64,000 nucleotides of DNA from Avena insularis (GCA_023614405.1 JAJUPC010000235.1:62001-126000), one strand, 5' to 3'; shown: positions 11,013 to 24,069, counted from the first letter of the stretch. Program-made: numbers and translations. Notes: a model not told the origin generated them from the sequence alone.

Positions 11013-11026
11013 TGGTATCAGAGCCA
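11013..11026 (+). other. Primer binding site of C2, complementary to initiator Met tRNA
   Basis: TGGTATCAGAGCCA, two bases after the LTR end, is the complement of the 3' end of tRNA-iMet, the usual primer for plant chromoviruses and many copia elements. Confidence 0.92.
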
Positions 11027-11881
11027 TCCCGCCCTTCAGGGTCTCAGCCAAATGGTCATTGTCTGTCTAGCAAATATTTTTGGTAGCTATGTATACTAGG
11101 GAAAAACAAAACGCGAGAGTAGGACTGCTTCCACTTTTCTTCTTACCCACCCACCCACCCTTTTCTGGTAAGGAAGTGTAACGTTTTCAATCCTCGTCTT
11201 AAATTCAAACTAGGATTCACGTGTTCTGGGTTTCCGTAGTACCATAGGTTGTGTATCTGTGTGTGAGTGTGTGTGTGTGTAATTCCTTGTCTATCTGCAT
11301 CCAAGTTGTTATCTTTATCGGCCTTTTGGTTATCAACTGTTGGTACATTCCATACCAACAGGCTTTTGCAAACCGACGCGATCTATCTGATTTGTTGTAT
11401 ACCGACGCGATCTGTCTTACTCTTTGTTATCCGACGTTATCTTGTTTGTGGTGTTCGTTTCCGTAGCTACCAATCTTTAGGTTATCGTGAGGAGAAGGTG
11501 TTGGGATATGTGTTTTACTTATTCATGTGCGGAGTAATGATTTGAGTGCGGGATGGAGTCGCGACCATACCACTACTTTTATTATTGCTCTTGTATATTG
11601 AGTTGGTAGAGTCACTAATCTTGATTCTAAGTGATTTTAGCATCTATTGGTATTTTAATGCCGAAATTTGTGGAAAATTTTTCTTTGATATATTTGTGTA
11701 CCACACTCCTTTTCAGTCGTGTGCGATATGCTTAATATCTTCTAGGTGCTTTGAACTTCGTTGATATTTTAATATCATCTTAGTAAATTGTATCCTTTAA
11801 TCTTGGTTAATTCCATTTTGGTACTATTGTGGATTATTTTATTCTCCATCATAGTACGACTTGTGTGTTATATCAATCAGG
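11027..11881 (+). other. Untranslated leader of C2
   Basis: About 850 bp between the PBS and the gag start hold no convincing ORF. A GT-rich microsatellite lies at 11257-11280. A CCGACGCGATCT-type motif recurs at about 11375 and 11402. No accessory ORF like that of element B is seen here. Confidence 0.6.
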
Positions 11882-12960
11882 ATGGCACCACCACGCTGCT
11901 CGAGGAGGACATACAACCTGAACTGGGGCAGCGTTGTCAAGCATCGCCAATGCCTTGGCAGCAATGCAGCAGAACCAGCAACGTTTTGAGGAAAGTGTCA
12001 GGAGGAATGAGTTTGTTCCGCTACCTCCACCTCCCAAGCGAGGGGACATCAAGAGCTTCCTGAAGTTCAACCTCGCTTTGATGTTTCGATCAACCACTTG
12101 ATGTTGATGATTGGTTGCGTGAGATGTCAAGGTTACTGGCAACTGCTGATGTTCCCGAGCAAGAATGGGTAAAGTGTGCTACTCACCTTCTGAAGGGAGA
12201 TGCAGCTCTCTGGTGGGAGAATTACCTGAAGGCAAACTGCACTGGTTTTCAGCCTACTTGGGGACACACTGAGCTTTCAAAGAGCGATTCATGAGAAATT
12301 GTCATGGAGAGGATGAAGGAAGTGTTTCTCAACCTCAAGGTGGCAATGATAATGTCAACACCTACATCAGAACTTCATGAACCTTTCTCGTTATGGTGGC
12401 GATGAGATCTCGATGACAAGAAGAAGCAAAAGAGGTTCGAGCAAGGGCTCAATGCATCGATTAAGTATGCAATCACACATGCAAGGCCGCATCTTTTCTG
12501 AACTTCAGCATACAGCTCTGCAGAAGAGGCAAGTAGGCAAGTGTTTGAGGAGTCAAAGAAACACAGCCGTGATGCGCAAGCTCTTCACTATGTCACTCCT
12601 TCTAAGCGCCGTGGTCCGGGTTCCTAACACCCCACCGTCGCTCCCGGCTCCACCAAGACCTTCAAGCTACGCGCAAGGCCACCAAACTTCCTCACCTTGC
12701 TCCTGTGGCTACAACCACCACTACCCGAGCGCTGGCGGAGTCCCCAGCTACGTTGCTCCACGTCCACCGGTGCTTGTTACACTTGTGGAGACTCGGCATC
12801 AACAATGGAACTGTCTGAATAACAAGGCTCTTCCTCCACCACTGCAAGATCTGCGCAAGCTCTCCTTTGGTTCGTGCACCACCACCTCGGGCTCTCAACA
12901 TCAACACCAAGCCCGGGTTCATCGTTGCTCGTGCTAACTGCATCAACGCTCAAGTGAGCA
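11882..12960 (+). pseudogene. gag of C2, multiply frameshifted
   Basis: An ATG at 11882 starts a short frame. Gag similarity then jumps between frames: a block reading DVDDWLREM around 12100, then ALWWENYLK around 12210, which is the conserved gypsy gag signature around paired tryptophans. A zinc knuckle is recognisable near 12775-12815, starting CYTCGDS with downstream QQWNC, but about two bases are missing inside it, so CX2CX4HX4C is broken. Several small indels rather than stops destroy the frame. The product would have been the capsid-nucleocapsid polyprotein that packages the element RNA. Protease follows directly at 12974. Confidence 0.75.
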
Positions 12961-12973
12961 TGCACCTGGAGTT

Positions 12974-13297
12974 GTGATGGGTATGCTTCCTGTTAACTCA
13001 GTCCCTGCACGAGTTTTGTTTGATTCTGGGGCATCGCATTCTTTTGTTTCTCACAAGTTTGCAAATGAGAATGAGTTAGCGTTGGATCCTCTCCTCAAGC
13101 AGTTAATGGTTCTATCTCCTGGTTCAAACATGAGGGCTGCTCATATCAGCCATGGCAATCAAATTGAGATTGGTGGCTCTTCGTTCTCGGCGTCCTTATT
13201 TGTTCTGGGAAATTCTGACATTGATGTCATCTTGGGCATGGATTGGTTGACAAGAAATGCAGCTGTGATTGATTGTCTTGAGCGCCGGTTTCTCTGA
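12974..13297 (+). pseudogene. Aspartic protease of C2
   Basis: An open block of about 107 codons contains the active-site motif FDSGASHSF (codons at 13022-13039) and the downstream ILGMDWL flap-region block typical of plant gypsy proteases. The active site itself is intact. The frame ends at 13297 by a shift, where the family normally continues into the protease-RT linker, so it cannot yield a polyprotein. The enzyme would mature Gag-Pol inside the virus-like particle. Confidence 0.8.
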
Positions 13298-13443
13298 AGA
13301 TTCTGAAGGCCATATAGTCTATTCTCCAAGTCGACTCTGCTATCCAACTTTTCTCTTTGGCAGCTCTGAATGTTGATGCTATGGAAGCTATTCGAGTGTT
13401 CCGTGGTCTGTGAGTTCCGGATGTCTTTCCCAAGAGTTGCGGT

Positions 13444-14137
13444 ATGCCTCCGGATCGTGAGGTTGAGTTTGTTATTGAGCTTGAACCGGCACCGCTCCTA
13501 TCTCCAAGCGGCCTTATAAGATGGGTCCTATTGAGTTGGCTGAACTCAAACGAGCTTGATGAACAAGAGAAGTTGGGTTTAATTCAACACAATACTTATT
13601 ATTGGGGTAGCCCTAATCTCTTTGTGAAGAAGCGAGACCAGACTGATAGACTTTTTGTTGACTATCGGGCTCTCAATGCTAAAACAATCAAGAATAAATA
13701 TCCCTTCCATGGATTAATGATCTCTTCGATCAGCTAGCTGGAGCTGTGGTATTCTCTAAGCTTGACTTGAGAAGTGGTTATCACCAAATCAAGATTCACA
13801 AGGAAGATGTTCCTAAGACAGCTTTCACCCCCGCTATGGCCTGTATGAGTACACGGTCATGTCTTTCGGTCTCACCAACGCACCTGCCACCTTCTCGAGG
13901 TTCATGAACTCGGTTTTCATGGAGTATCTTGACAAGTTCGTTGTGGTCTACCTAGATGACATCTTAGTCTACTCTAAGTCACAAGAAGAGCATGAAGAAC
14001 ACCTTCGGTGTGTCCTAAGCAAACTTCGTGAGAACCGCTTGTATGCAAAGTTCTCCAAGTGTGAGTTTTGGCTGCCTCAAGTTACCTATCTTGGTCACGC
14101 TATCTCTGCCAAGGGCATTGCCAATCCGAAACCGTGA
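13444..14137 (+). pseudogene. Reverse transcriptase of C2, frameshifted
   Basis: The first block (13444-13737) begins [13 protein letters not shown] and contains [18 protein letters not shown], the fingers region. After a frame change a second block (13859-14137) contains the [11 protein letters not shown] segment and the catalytic YLDDILVYS (YLDD codons start near 13949). Both catalytic aspartates are present. At least two frame changes (near 13737 and 13840) and a further one at 14137 before RNase H destroy the polyprotein. Closest relationship by eye is to element B's RT; both are chromovirus-type. Confidence 0.85.
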
Positions 14138-14205
14138 AGACAATTGTTGAATGGCTTCCTCCTGTCAATGTCAAAGAAGTGGAGTTTCCTTGGTTTGGCT
14201 AGTTA

Positions 14206-14778
14206 TTGCCGCTCGCTCGTAACTTTTCGAAGATAGCAAAGCCTCTTACCGATCTCCTCAAGAAAGGCAAGAAATACCTTTGGACTCCTGCATGTCAAGC
14301 AAGCTTTGAGACACTCAAAGAGAAGCACACTTCCACACCAGTCTTGGTTCCTCCGGATACATCCAAGCCGTTCCAGATCTTCTGTGACGCCTCTTTGCAT
14401 GGATTGGGTGCGGTCCTCATGCAAGAAAAGCAAGTTGTTGCTTATGCCTCTCGACAATTGAAGACGCATGAGATCAACTATCCTACACATGACCTCGAGC
14501 TCGCAGCAGTTGTCTTTGCTTTGAAAGTATGGAGGCACTACTTGCTTGGCAACCGTTGTGAGATCTTTTCTGATCACAAGAGTCTGAAGTATATCTTTAC
14601 TCAGCCTGATCTCAACCTTCGGCAAAGGAGATGGATTGAAGCAATCAATGACTTCGATTTGACCATCAACTACACTCCGGGCAAAGCTAATGTCATGGCA
14701 GATGCTCTCAGCCGCAAAGCTTATGTCAACAACCTCATGATGGAAGAACAACAACCTCTCTTGTGCGAGGAATTCCGT
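14206..14778 (+). pseudogene. RNase H and connection domain of C2
   Basis: This block reads [16 protein letters not shown] (first catalytic Asp), [15 protein letters not shown] (catalytic Glu), and [16 protein letters not shown] (final Asp), the standard gypsy RNase H signatures. It degrades the RNA strand of the RNA-DNA hybrid during reverse transcription. It is open for about 190 codons, then a frameshift around 14780 moves the polyprotein into the frame that carries integrase from 14795. Confidence 0.85.
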
Positions 14779-14794
14779 CACTCAACTCGAAATT

Positions 14795-16333
14795 GTGGAG
14801 CAAGGGTATCTCCTGAACCTTCTAGCAACACCTCTCTTGGAAGAAAAGGTTCGCTCTTCTCAGCTTGGTGATCCGCACACAAGAAAGATCATCTCCAGGA
14901 TTCAGCTTCCGAAGTATGAGTCCTTCCACGTCGATGATCAAGGCACGCTTTTCTTTGAACACCGGATGTTTGTACCGAACTACCCGGGTTTGAGAGAGCA
15001 AGTTCTCAAGGAGGCGCATGTTTTTGTTCTTTCTATCCACCCTGGCAGCACAAAGATGTACATGGACTTGAAAACACAATATTGGTGGCCTGGTTTGAAA
15101 AGATATTGTGCCAAGTATGTCTCGGAGTGTGATGTCTGCCGCAGAGTGAAAGCTGTCCATCAGAAACCTTCCGGTCTTCTACAACCATTGAAACCCCCGG
15201 AATGGAAATGGGAGAAAGTAGAGATGGACTTCATCACTGGTTTTCCGAGGTCGCAGAAGGGCAACAATGCAATCTTTGTTGTCATTGACAGGCTTTCTAA
15301 AGTGGCTCACTTCTTCCCCGTCAAGGAAACCATTTCTGCAATTCAGTTGGCGGAGCTCTATATCAATGTAATTGTATCTACGTATGGGGTTCCGCTTGAG
15401 ATCAGTTCAGCACCGTGGAAGCATCTTCACCTCCAAGTTCGGGAGAGTTTCCAAAATGCTTTGGGAACAAGGTTGAACTTCAAAGCAGCTTACCACCCTC
15501 ACCGCAAAGGGCAAGTTGAAAGGATCAATCAGATTCTGGAGGATATGCTTCGTGCTTGCGTCATCTCTTTTGGCATGAAGTGGGAAGAATGTCTTCCTTA
15601 TGCTGAGTTCTCTTACAATAACAGCTTCCAGAAAAGTCTAAAGATGGCACCATTTGAGGCTCTCTATGGTCGCAAATGCAGAACTCCGATTGGTTGGTCG
15701 GGTGCAGGTGAAAGGATCTTGTTTGGCCCTGACATTGTGACTCAAGCGGAGGAGAAGGTGCACATCATTCTTGAAAATCTGAGGATTGCTCAAAGTCGCC
15801 AGAAGATCAATTATGACAGGAAGCACACGGACATGGAGTATATCCCTGGTGATCTCGTTTACCTTCGTGTCACTCCCATGAGAGGCACGCACCGTTTTGG
15901 TATCAAAGGAAAGCTGGCTCCTAGATACATCGGTCCCTTCAAAGTTCGTGGAAGAAGAGGAGAAGTTGCTTATGCTCTTGAGCTCCCGGAAAAACTCAAA
16001 GTCCATGATGTTTTCCACATCTCTCAGCTCAAGAAGTGCTTCAAGGATCCCGGCAGGACCGTGGATCATGAGCTTATCAATCTCCAACAAGACCTGTCTT
16101 ATCAAGAACACCCCACAAAAATCCTTGAAGTCGCAGAAAGAAGGACTCGCAACAAGTCCATCAAGTTCTGCATGGTGAAGTGGTCGCACCATTCTGTTGA
16201 TGAAGCCACTTGGGAATGTGAGGATGATCTCCGTGCCAAGTATCCTACCCTTTTGTGTCTTCTTCTTCATCCTAGAATCTCGGGACGAGATTCCTGTTTA
16301 TTGGGGGAGAGTTGTAGCATCCCAATTGTCTAA
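14795..16333 (+). pseudogene. Integrase and C-terminal chromodomain of C2 (512 open codons, inactive site)
   Basis: The order is: HHCC zinc finger (IHPGSTKMY ... CDVCRRVK), catalytic core with the first Asp in MDFITGF and the Glu in KGQVERINQ, GPY/F region ([10 protein letters not shown]), then a chromodomain (ILEVAERRTRNKSIKF ... DEATWECEDDL). The second catalytic Asp is missing: where the family reads SD(R/Q)G, this copy has LEISSAPWKHLHLQ, which looks like a local out-of-frame stretch repaired further on. Integrase inserts the cDNA; the chromodomain biases insertion to heterochromatin in this clade. The open frame runs 20 bp into the 3' LTR, and the biological stop was probably nearer 16280. 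Confidence 0.88.
16299..16312 (+). other. Polypurine tract of C2
   Basis: TATTGGGGGAGAGT immediately precedes the 3' LTR start TGTAGCATCC and is the expected plus-strand primer position. Confidence 0.8.
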
Positions 16334-19300
16334 CAATTGTAATGCTACTTGGTCTAGTAATATAATGGCTACTTCAAATATATAATTGTTGCATCATCAT
16401 TATATCATGCTCATGTCATCATGCCTCCTTGCATTTGAGCATCATATAAAACCCTTTTTGATTTGGTTCTTATCTCATATGCACTATTAATTGTATTTGC
16501 CTCTTGATATTGTATTTGTTTCTTGATATATTGTTTAAATGCCCAAGTTGAGTTGGGGGCATATCTCTTATTAACTCCACCACCTTTTCTTTCACCACCT
16601 TACAATTCCACCATCCAACTAAATATGAGCTTGGCATTTACTGGTTTTACTTCTAGCTCATGTGGGTTGGGATGGATCCAATTCTTTTACCACATGCTCT
16701 CATCTTAGCATCATGTTGTTTTCACAATAGTGGTTTATGAGAGCCACATGGCCACCTTTGCCTTTTGTGAGTGGGACCCTTTCTCCTAGCTTCCATTTGG
16801 ATTATCATGGAATTATGCTCATGTTGGAATATTTTGTGGGATTATTAACTACCTAGTGGAATATACACACTAGTAATTCCCAATTATAATCCAATGTGAT
16901 CATCCCCATATACTCCACTTGGAATTCTTTCTAAATTCCTTTGCTTGGGCCTTACTCCATAATTTGGGATGCATGATAATAATGCCATGAAATAATATTG
17001 TTTTCACAAGTATCAACATGGCATTAAATGTTTTGCATGGCCCATGCAAGCACCACCTTTTGCTTGTCATTTGGATTTTATTAGTTCTTGGAGTGGATCA
17101 TCTCTACCTCTATCTTTTCTTTTGGCTTGATCTTATTTGATCATGCTTAAACCACCTTACCACATCCCTCTCTTTCTCTTTCACCACCTTTCTTGCTTGT
17201 TCAAGTGTGGAGCATGCAAGCTCCTTAAGCCCTAATCCATCACCCCGCTCTCTAATAATCAATCCTAGATCCTCCATCATCACCATACCCATACCCCATC
17301 TAACCTTAACCCCATACCCTCTCACCTAAGCCCTAAGTCCCTCCTCTCTCCCGGCCTCCCCCTCCCCTTAGTCTCCATGCCGAGCCCCACCTAGCTGGCT
17401 CCACCTGACCATCCAAACCCCACCTAGCTACCCCCCAACCCTAACACCAACCCTAGCCCGAGGCTACCACCCCCCCAACCCGAGCCTCACCTCTCTCTCC
17501 CTAGCTCTCTCTCTGCCCTAGGGGCCCCAGCCCGAACCACCCCGACCACGGCCTGCCCCTACCCCACCTGCCAGCCTCCCCATGCGCCGCCTGCCTGCCT
17601 CTCGCCGAGCACGTGCTCGAGGAGAGAAGGAAAAGGGCACCGAGCCACCTTTATCCAACCACTCCCCACGGCACCGTCCTTCCTCCTCTCGCTTACCACC
17701 CCCCACAACCTCTCCTCGCCGTCAGATCCACCCATAGGCCTGCCCTCTTCTCTCTCTTCTCCACCGTCTCCATCTACCCCCCTCGCCGGCCAAACCTTCG
17801 GCCTCCACCGATCTCCCTCTACCAGCCGGTGGCGTGGCGCTCCTGGGTGTCGGGGAAGCTCACGGTCGTCCGCTGCATCGTCCTATATGCGCCGTCGCAG
17901 AGGAGGAGCACCGGAGCCGAAGAACACCGACGCACCCGCCGCGAAACCCTAGATCGCCGTCCGTCTGCGTCGTCGCCAATCGTCTGCCTGAACCGATCCA
18001 ACGCCTCGACACACTCTCGCGGTGATCCCACCTCCTCCGACACCCTCGCTTTCACCGTCGTGTCCTGCCGTGCGGCGCCTCCGCCGAGCACCCTCATGGC
18101 GCTGGCGTCGCTCGCTGCCTCAGCGCTGCAGATAGCCCTATCTAGGCCCCGCCCGCTCTCGGGACACCTAGCCCCAGCCCACCGGTTCGCCACACCCTAG
18201 CAGCGCCAGCAGTCCTCGGTTCAATCCCGCCTGCAGACCAAGGCAAGACCGACCTGTCCGCGAGGAAGAAGCACAAGACGGGCGGTAGTTTTGCCGATAC
18301 CCTCGCTTTCTTTTTCGCCTAAACCCATGTACTTTTGGCCCACTAGTCAGCCACTGCCGCTTACAGAAAACCCCTGTGGTTCCACCGCCTCAACTCATTG
18401 TCCTCTAAGCGCTGTGGCACCCTTGGTCGCCACGACGCGCGTGGGCTCAAAAACCCTGTGCCCCACCTGTCATCCGCTAAGGCTAGAAGAGCTCATGTGA
18501 TGAAGTTTTTCCGCGTTTGGTCCAAGAAGCGGGGCCCCACATGTCTGTGGATCGTGGCTAGCTAACCCTGAGTATAAAAAGTAATTCAGTCTATCTGCTT
18601 AAATTCAAATCTTTTCCAAATTAATTCAAATTCAAATTTATTTCGCTTTTAAATAACTTTAAAATATTAATCCAATTAATACAAATAATATATGCTTTCA
18701 AATCATAAAATGTGAGGAATTCATATATGGCCTCCAAAATATATTTTGAACATTTAAAATTCCAAGTTTATTTAAATTACAACAAATTGCCCTTTTGACT
18801 TAAATAATTAATATCTTTTGTTTTATAACTCCAAATTTAACAAATGATAGGTCTAAAATGATTAGCTCGACGAGACCTTTCTGTTTATGCTTTCCATGGT
18901 TTGAATTGAGGCATGCATCATATAAATATAAAGTATACAGCAACTAATATGAGAATAAATTGGGGCCAAAACTAAATAAAATGCTTTATTATTGTTTCCA
19001 CACCTCACCCATGCCATGCTACCTTAATGCCATGCAAATTGTGCATCATTCATCATGGCATGATTGGTTGCTTGATGCATTTTATTCATATGCTTGCACT
19101 TTATTTATGTTGGCCCTTGTTTGTTTGGTTCTTCTTGAATAGACGGAAAGGTGGATATATCAAGAGAACCAGAGTACTACCAGATCCATTCCTTGCTTCA
19201 ATCGAGCTGTGCAAGCACTACCACATGCTTGCATACATAAGACCTATTGCCTCTTTCTTATTCTTGCATCATTGAGTCGCGATTGCATTAAATTGAATCC

Positions 19301-20908
19301 CAAGTATTGCATAGCCTTTACATTTAAACCCCACAAGCTTGTTCCTCCATCCCATGAGCCATTACTAGGAGTTGTTTGAGCCATGCAGTCGAGAACAGCA
19401 TGTGTAGGGTATGTGAGTGTTGGATGGATAACGAGGTACCTAAACAACTTAACCTGAGTAGTAATGGGATAACTAATGAAAGTGGCATCGGTGAGCCATA
19501 TTCGCTATTTGGTTTTTCAGGCTCACTTGTGTCCCGTAGGACCCCGAGTACTTGATTCCTGTTCCTTGATTATTCGCGCTATCCACATCCGGGAGGCTTA
19601 TGAACCCCCCTGAGCCAGAGCTTGATTCATTCTTATTTCTTGGGGCCACAAACTAGTTTGAGGTTTTATTTACTATCCTGTACTTATGCCATGCTTTACT
19701 GCTTTATTTAAGATTGTGCGAGGAGCACACTGTACTGTTTAGGGCCGGGACACGATTTCGCGGTATCGACAAGCCCAGTCACACTTTCGGGTTCTCAGTC
19801 GTTTACAGCCGTCCACCCAAACCTTGAGTCCGTCTCGTAGCCGGCCAGCTTCGTCGCGGGTAGCTTAATGGGGTGGCCCCCTGAAATATTTCTGAATCCT
19901 CGATTGCTTTGTCGTGGATCGCCGTTGGGTTTTGATTTGGTTTTTCTGAGGCATATCGAGTGTGTTGCTATTTGTGCACCTCAGGTAAAACTTTCAAAGC
20001 CGTGTCCGCGTTATGGACGACTTGGAGCACGTTCTCGATCATAGACAAGCACAACTAAAGTACCGCTTTTAATCGACTAGACTAGGTACGACTAGTAAAT
20101 AGTGCAACACTCACGGAATGGATAATAAAACTGCCAGCGGATGGGGAGGTTGTTCGTCCGCTTCCTCGTAAGTTTAGGAGGAGGATGGATCTGTGGATAT
20201 TACCGTTATAACTGCTATAATCTGCTATTAATTCACGGACATCCGTCTATCTCTGGTTAGGCGGATGGTTAGCGAGTATCTATAGAATTGCTAGGGTTTA
20301 TCTTCTGCTGCAATTGCGTCACCCCAGGTTGTGTTCCTTTTAGAGGCATAAAGACTTGCTGAGTACCCCTAGGGTCTCACACGATAAATTATATGGTTCG
20401 ATGAACAGTACACTCGCAAGATGGATACCGGGTGGAAGAGACGATGTGGGCAACGATCATTCGGTGTAGAGATTCCGGAACGGGATCCGTGAGATCTGTG
20501 GACGGTTCGCTTATTTATGGGGCATCTTATGCCGATTTGCTTTATCCGCACTGATTTTGTCTTCCGCTTCCGCTTGATACTCTGTTGATTGATGTATGAG
20601 GAGATATCCTAAACTATTATATCTATCTAGGATATTTGGATCTTGCCGTATGGCGTTGCAATATTTCCTTTCTTTTTAGATGGGATGACTCTGATGTACT
20701 GTTGTATGGTGCCTTGCATACATACTCATTTGTGTATGTAGTTGATCCTTCGCCGATTACGCCGCCCGTTCTTGTCCCGATGTGTGGAAATGGTTGGGAC
20801 GGTCGAAAGGTCTACCTGTGAGTGGCATTTGGGCCCCACCGTACTATTTCAACCATTTCTGCTCATCCAGGCTTGTCACTAGGAGCGTAATTCACCGAGG
20901 TAGTTACA
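16313..20908 (+). repeat. 3' LTR of C2 (4596 bp)
   Basis: It starts TGTAGCATCCC and ends GGTAGTTACA. The AT-rich parts are nearly identical to the 5' LTR, but the GC-rich block (17400-18540) differs by very many 1-4 bp indels. TATA box at 18921-18933, hairpin at 16323-16339, degenerate B-box at 18218-18227. Followed by TCAAC and the second part of C1. Confidence 0.9.
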
Positions 20909-23480
20909 TCAACCCGCGCTCCCTCTCAGCGCCACGTGGTCCGTTCCACCCCTCTCTCTGTCAAGTGGGCCTGCGAGCCAGCGGGTCCCATCTATCAGCG
21001 ACACGGTGGGGTAATCGCCATGTGTAAAACGTTTTTCTGCGCGCAGTGACACCCAGTCAGCCTGGCCCCACCTGTAAGCGTCTGTGGCTAGAATTGAGCT
21101 AAGTAACAAAAGTATTTCTGTAATCTGTTTAAATCCAAATCTTTTCAAAATTATTTCAAAATCAAATTTATTTCTGTTTTTAAATAACTTTTAAAATACA
21201 AACCCAATTAATACAAATAATATATGTTTTCAAATCAGAAAAATATGAGGAATTCAAATATGGCCTTCAAAATATATTTTGAACAATTAAAATTCCAAGT
21301 TGATTAAAATTACATTAAAATGCCCTTTTCCTTAATTAATTAATAACTTTTGTTTTATAACTCCAAATTTAACAAATGATATGTCTAAAATGATTAGCTC
21401 GACGAGACCTTTCTGTTTATGCACTCCATGTTTTGTTTTGAAACATGCATCATATAAATATAAAGAGTACAGCAACTAATATGAGAATAAAATGGGGCCA
21501 AAACTCAATAAAATGATTATTTCTTGTATTCCACATCTCACCCATGCCATGCTACTTTATTGCCATGCAAATTGTGCATCATTCATCATGGCATGATTGT
21601 TTGCTTGATGCATTTTATTCATATGCTTGTGCACTTTATTTATGTTGGCCCTTGTTTGTTTGGTTCTTCTTCGAATAGACGCTGAGCAGGGGATATACCA
21701 AGAGAACCGGGAGCACTACCCAGATCCATCCCTTGCTTCAACTGAGCTGCCAGGCAAGCACTACCACATGCTTGCATACATATAGTACCTATTGCCTCTA
21801 TCTTATTCTTGCATCATTGAGTCGCGATTGCATTAAATTGAATCCCAAGTATTGCATAGCCTTTACTTTTAAACCCCACCGAAGCTTGTTCCTCCATCCC
21901 ATGAGCCATTACTACAGGAGTTATTTGAGCCATGCGAGTCGTAGAACAGCATGTGTAGGGTATGTGAGTGTCTGATGGATAACGAGGTACCTATACAACT
22001 TAATCTGAGTAGTAATGGGATAACTAATGAAAGTGGCATCGGTGAGCCATATTTGCTATTTGGTTTTTCAGGCTCACTTGTGTCCCGTAAGACCCCGAGT
22101 ACTTGATTCCTGTTCCAAGAATATTTGCGCTATCCACATCCGGGAGGCCTTATGGACCCCCTGAGCCAGAGCTTGATTCATTCTTATTTCTTGGGGCCAC
22201 AAACTAGTTTGAGGTTTTATTTACTATCCTGTACCTATGCCATGCTTTACTGCTTTATTTAAATTGTGCGAGGTAACGCACTGTCTTGTTTAGGAAAGCG
22301 GAGTGTTTTCAGCGGTGTCGACAAGCCCAGTCACATTTGGGTTCCCGTCGCTCACAGCCATAGGCGCAAACCTTGAGTCCGTCTGAGTCAGCTAACTCCG
22401 CTATGGTAGCTTAATGGGGTGGCCTGAAATATTTCTGAATCCTGTGATCGCTTTGTCGTGATCGCCTCGTTGGGTTTTGATTTGGTTTTTCCGAGGCATA
22501 TCGAGTGTGTGTTGCTATTTGTGCACCCCGCAGGTAAATCTTCTCAAAGCCGTGTCCGCGGTTATGGACGACTTGGAGCACAGTTTCTCGATCATAGACA
22601 AGCATAACTAAAGTACCGCTTCTAATTTGACTAGACTAGGTACCTGACTAGTAAATAGTACAACACTCATGGAATGGATAATAAAACTGCCAACGGATGG
22701 GGGGGTTGTTCATCCGCTTCCTCGTCGGTAAGCGGGGAGGAGGATGGATCTGTGGACTTTACTATTATAACTGTTGTGGTTAATTCACGGACATCCGTCT
22801 ATCTCTGGTTAGGCGGATGGTTAGCGAGTATCTCTAGAATTGTTAGGGTTTATCTTCTGCTGCAATTGCGTCACCCCAGGTTGTGTCCCCTTTAGAGGCA
22901 TAAAGACTTGCCGAAAATTACCCTAGGGTCTCACACGATAAATTATTGGTTCGAGATGAACAGGTACACTGCAAGATGGATCTTGGGTGGAAGAGACGGA
23001 CGATGTGGGCAACGATCATTCGGTGTAGAGATTCCGGGAACGGGGATCCGTGAGATCTGTGGGCGGGATGTGCTTATTTATGGGGCATCTTATGCCGATT
23101 TGCTTCTTATCCGTACTCGGATTTTGTCTTCCTCTTCCGCTTGATACTCTGATGTTTGATGTATGAGGAGATATCCTAAGCTATTATATCTATCTAGGAT
23201 ATTTGGATCTTGCCGTATGGCATTGCTATATTTCCTTTCTTTTTAGATGGAATGGCTCTGATGTACTGTTGTATGGTGGCTTGCATACATACTCATTTGT
23301 GTATGTAGTTGATCCCTTCGCCTGCCGATTACGTCGCCCGTTCTTGTCCCGATGTTTGGAAATGGTTGGGACGGCCGAAAGGTCTACCTGTGAGTGGCAT
23401 TTGGGCCCCACCGTACTATTTCAACCATTTCTGCTCATCCAGGCTTGTAACTAGGAGCGTAATTCACCGAGGTAGTTACA
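20909..23480 (+). mobile_element. Solo LTR C1, second part
   Basis: Colinear with the last 2.57 kb of the C-family LTR. It resumes in the GC-rich block exactly where the first part stopped at 6345. It carries the conserved TATA (21453-21460), the conserved module near 22549 and the terminal GGTAGTTACA at 23471-23480. It is followed by the TSD ATTAC (23481-23485). No coding capacity. Confidence 0.88.
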
Positions 23481-23485
23481 ATTAC

Positions 23486-24057
23486 TCACTCATAGATAGG
23501 GGAAACATGGATGGTCGATGGAGAAGCGATGGTGATGATGATGGCGATGATCTCCTCCAATTCTCCGTCCGTGAATGCGAACGGAGTTTCAATGCTGTTT
23601 CATGGAATCTGGTGGTGGCGGCAGAGCGGAACTCCTTCTGGAAAAACGTTGAACCCCCCGGAGTTTTTAGGTCAGAAGGCTTCTTATAGGCGAATAGGGA
23701 GACCGAGGGGGTGCCTGAGGCCACCACACCATGCCCTGGTGTGGCCAGGCCCAGCCCGCGCCTGGGGAGGGGGTGTGGCCAGCCCCTGGCCCTCCTCCGT
23801 CTCATATTATGGCTCCTGCAGTCTTCTGAAAAAATAGGCACTTTGGCTTTTGTCCCATCCAATTCCGAGAATATTCATTTTTTGACTTTCCTGGAACCAA
23901 AAACAGCAGAAAACAGGCAGCTGGCAGTGTGGCTCTTGTTAATAGGTTAGTCCAAGAAATCATATGAAAAGTACTCCAAAGTGTGGACAAAACACAAGAA
24001 AGTAGATCAAACCAAGCATGGATCATCAAAAATTATAGATACATTTGCAATGTATCA
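23486..24057 (-). repeat. LTR of element D, upstream (U3) part
   Basis: Read on the minus strand it starts TGATACATTGCAAATG, matching the A-family LTR start TGATACGTTGC at 36068 and 59367, and contains the same block about a colleague motif of genes for LTR start (ATCTATAATTTTTGATG). It joins with 3414-4265 to give the complete LTR. Immediately beyond lies LINE sequence; the first five bases TAGAC (24058-24062) are D's expected target duplication, but the partner is off-window. Confidence 0.88.
23681..23690 (-). promoter_or_regulatory. TATA box of the D LTR
   Basis: Minus-strand CCTATAAGAA. The same GCCTATAAG element occurs in the LTRs of A (36417-36424 and 59732-59739) in matching positions. 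Confidence 0.6.
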
Positions 24058-24069
24058 TAGACATACTGC

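Larger units (their letters stand above)
6346..20908 (+). mobile_element. Element C2, full-length Tekay-like chromovirus, inactive, nested in C1
   Basis: Two LTRs of the same family (6346-11010 and 16313-20908) bracket a 5.3-kb internal region. That region holds an initiator-Met tRNA PBS, gag, protease, reverse transcriptase, RNase H, integrase and a C-terminal chromodomain, followed by a polypurine tract. The gene order and the chromodomain assign it to the Ty3/gypsy chromoviruses; the integrase C-terminus and very long LTRs fit the Tekay (Del) clade. Flanks are TCAAT (6341-6345) and TCAAC (20909-20913), an imperfect TSD. The interrupted C1 sequence continues across it. All reading frames are broken, and the second integrase Asp is lost, so it is dead. 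Confidence 0.9.
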
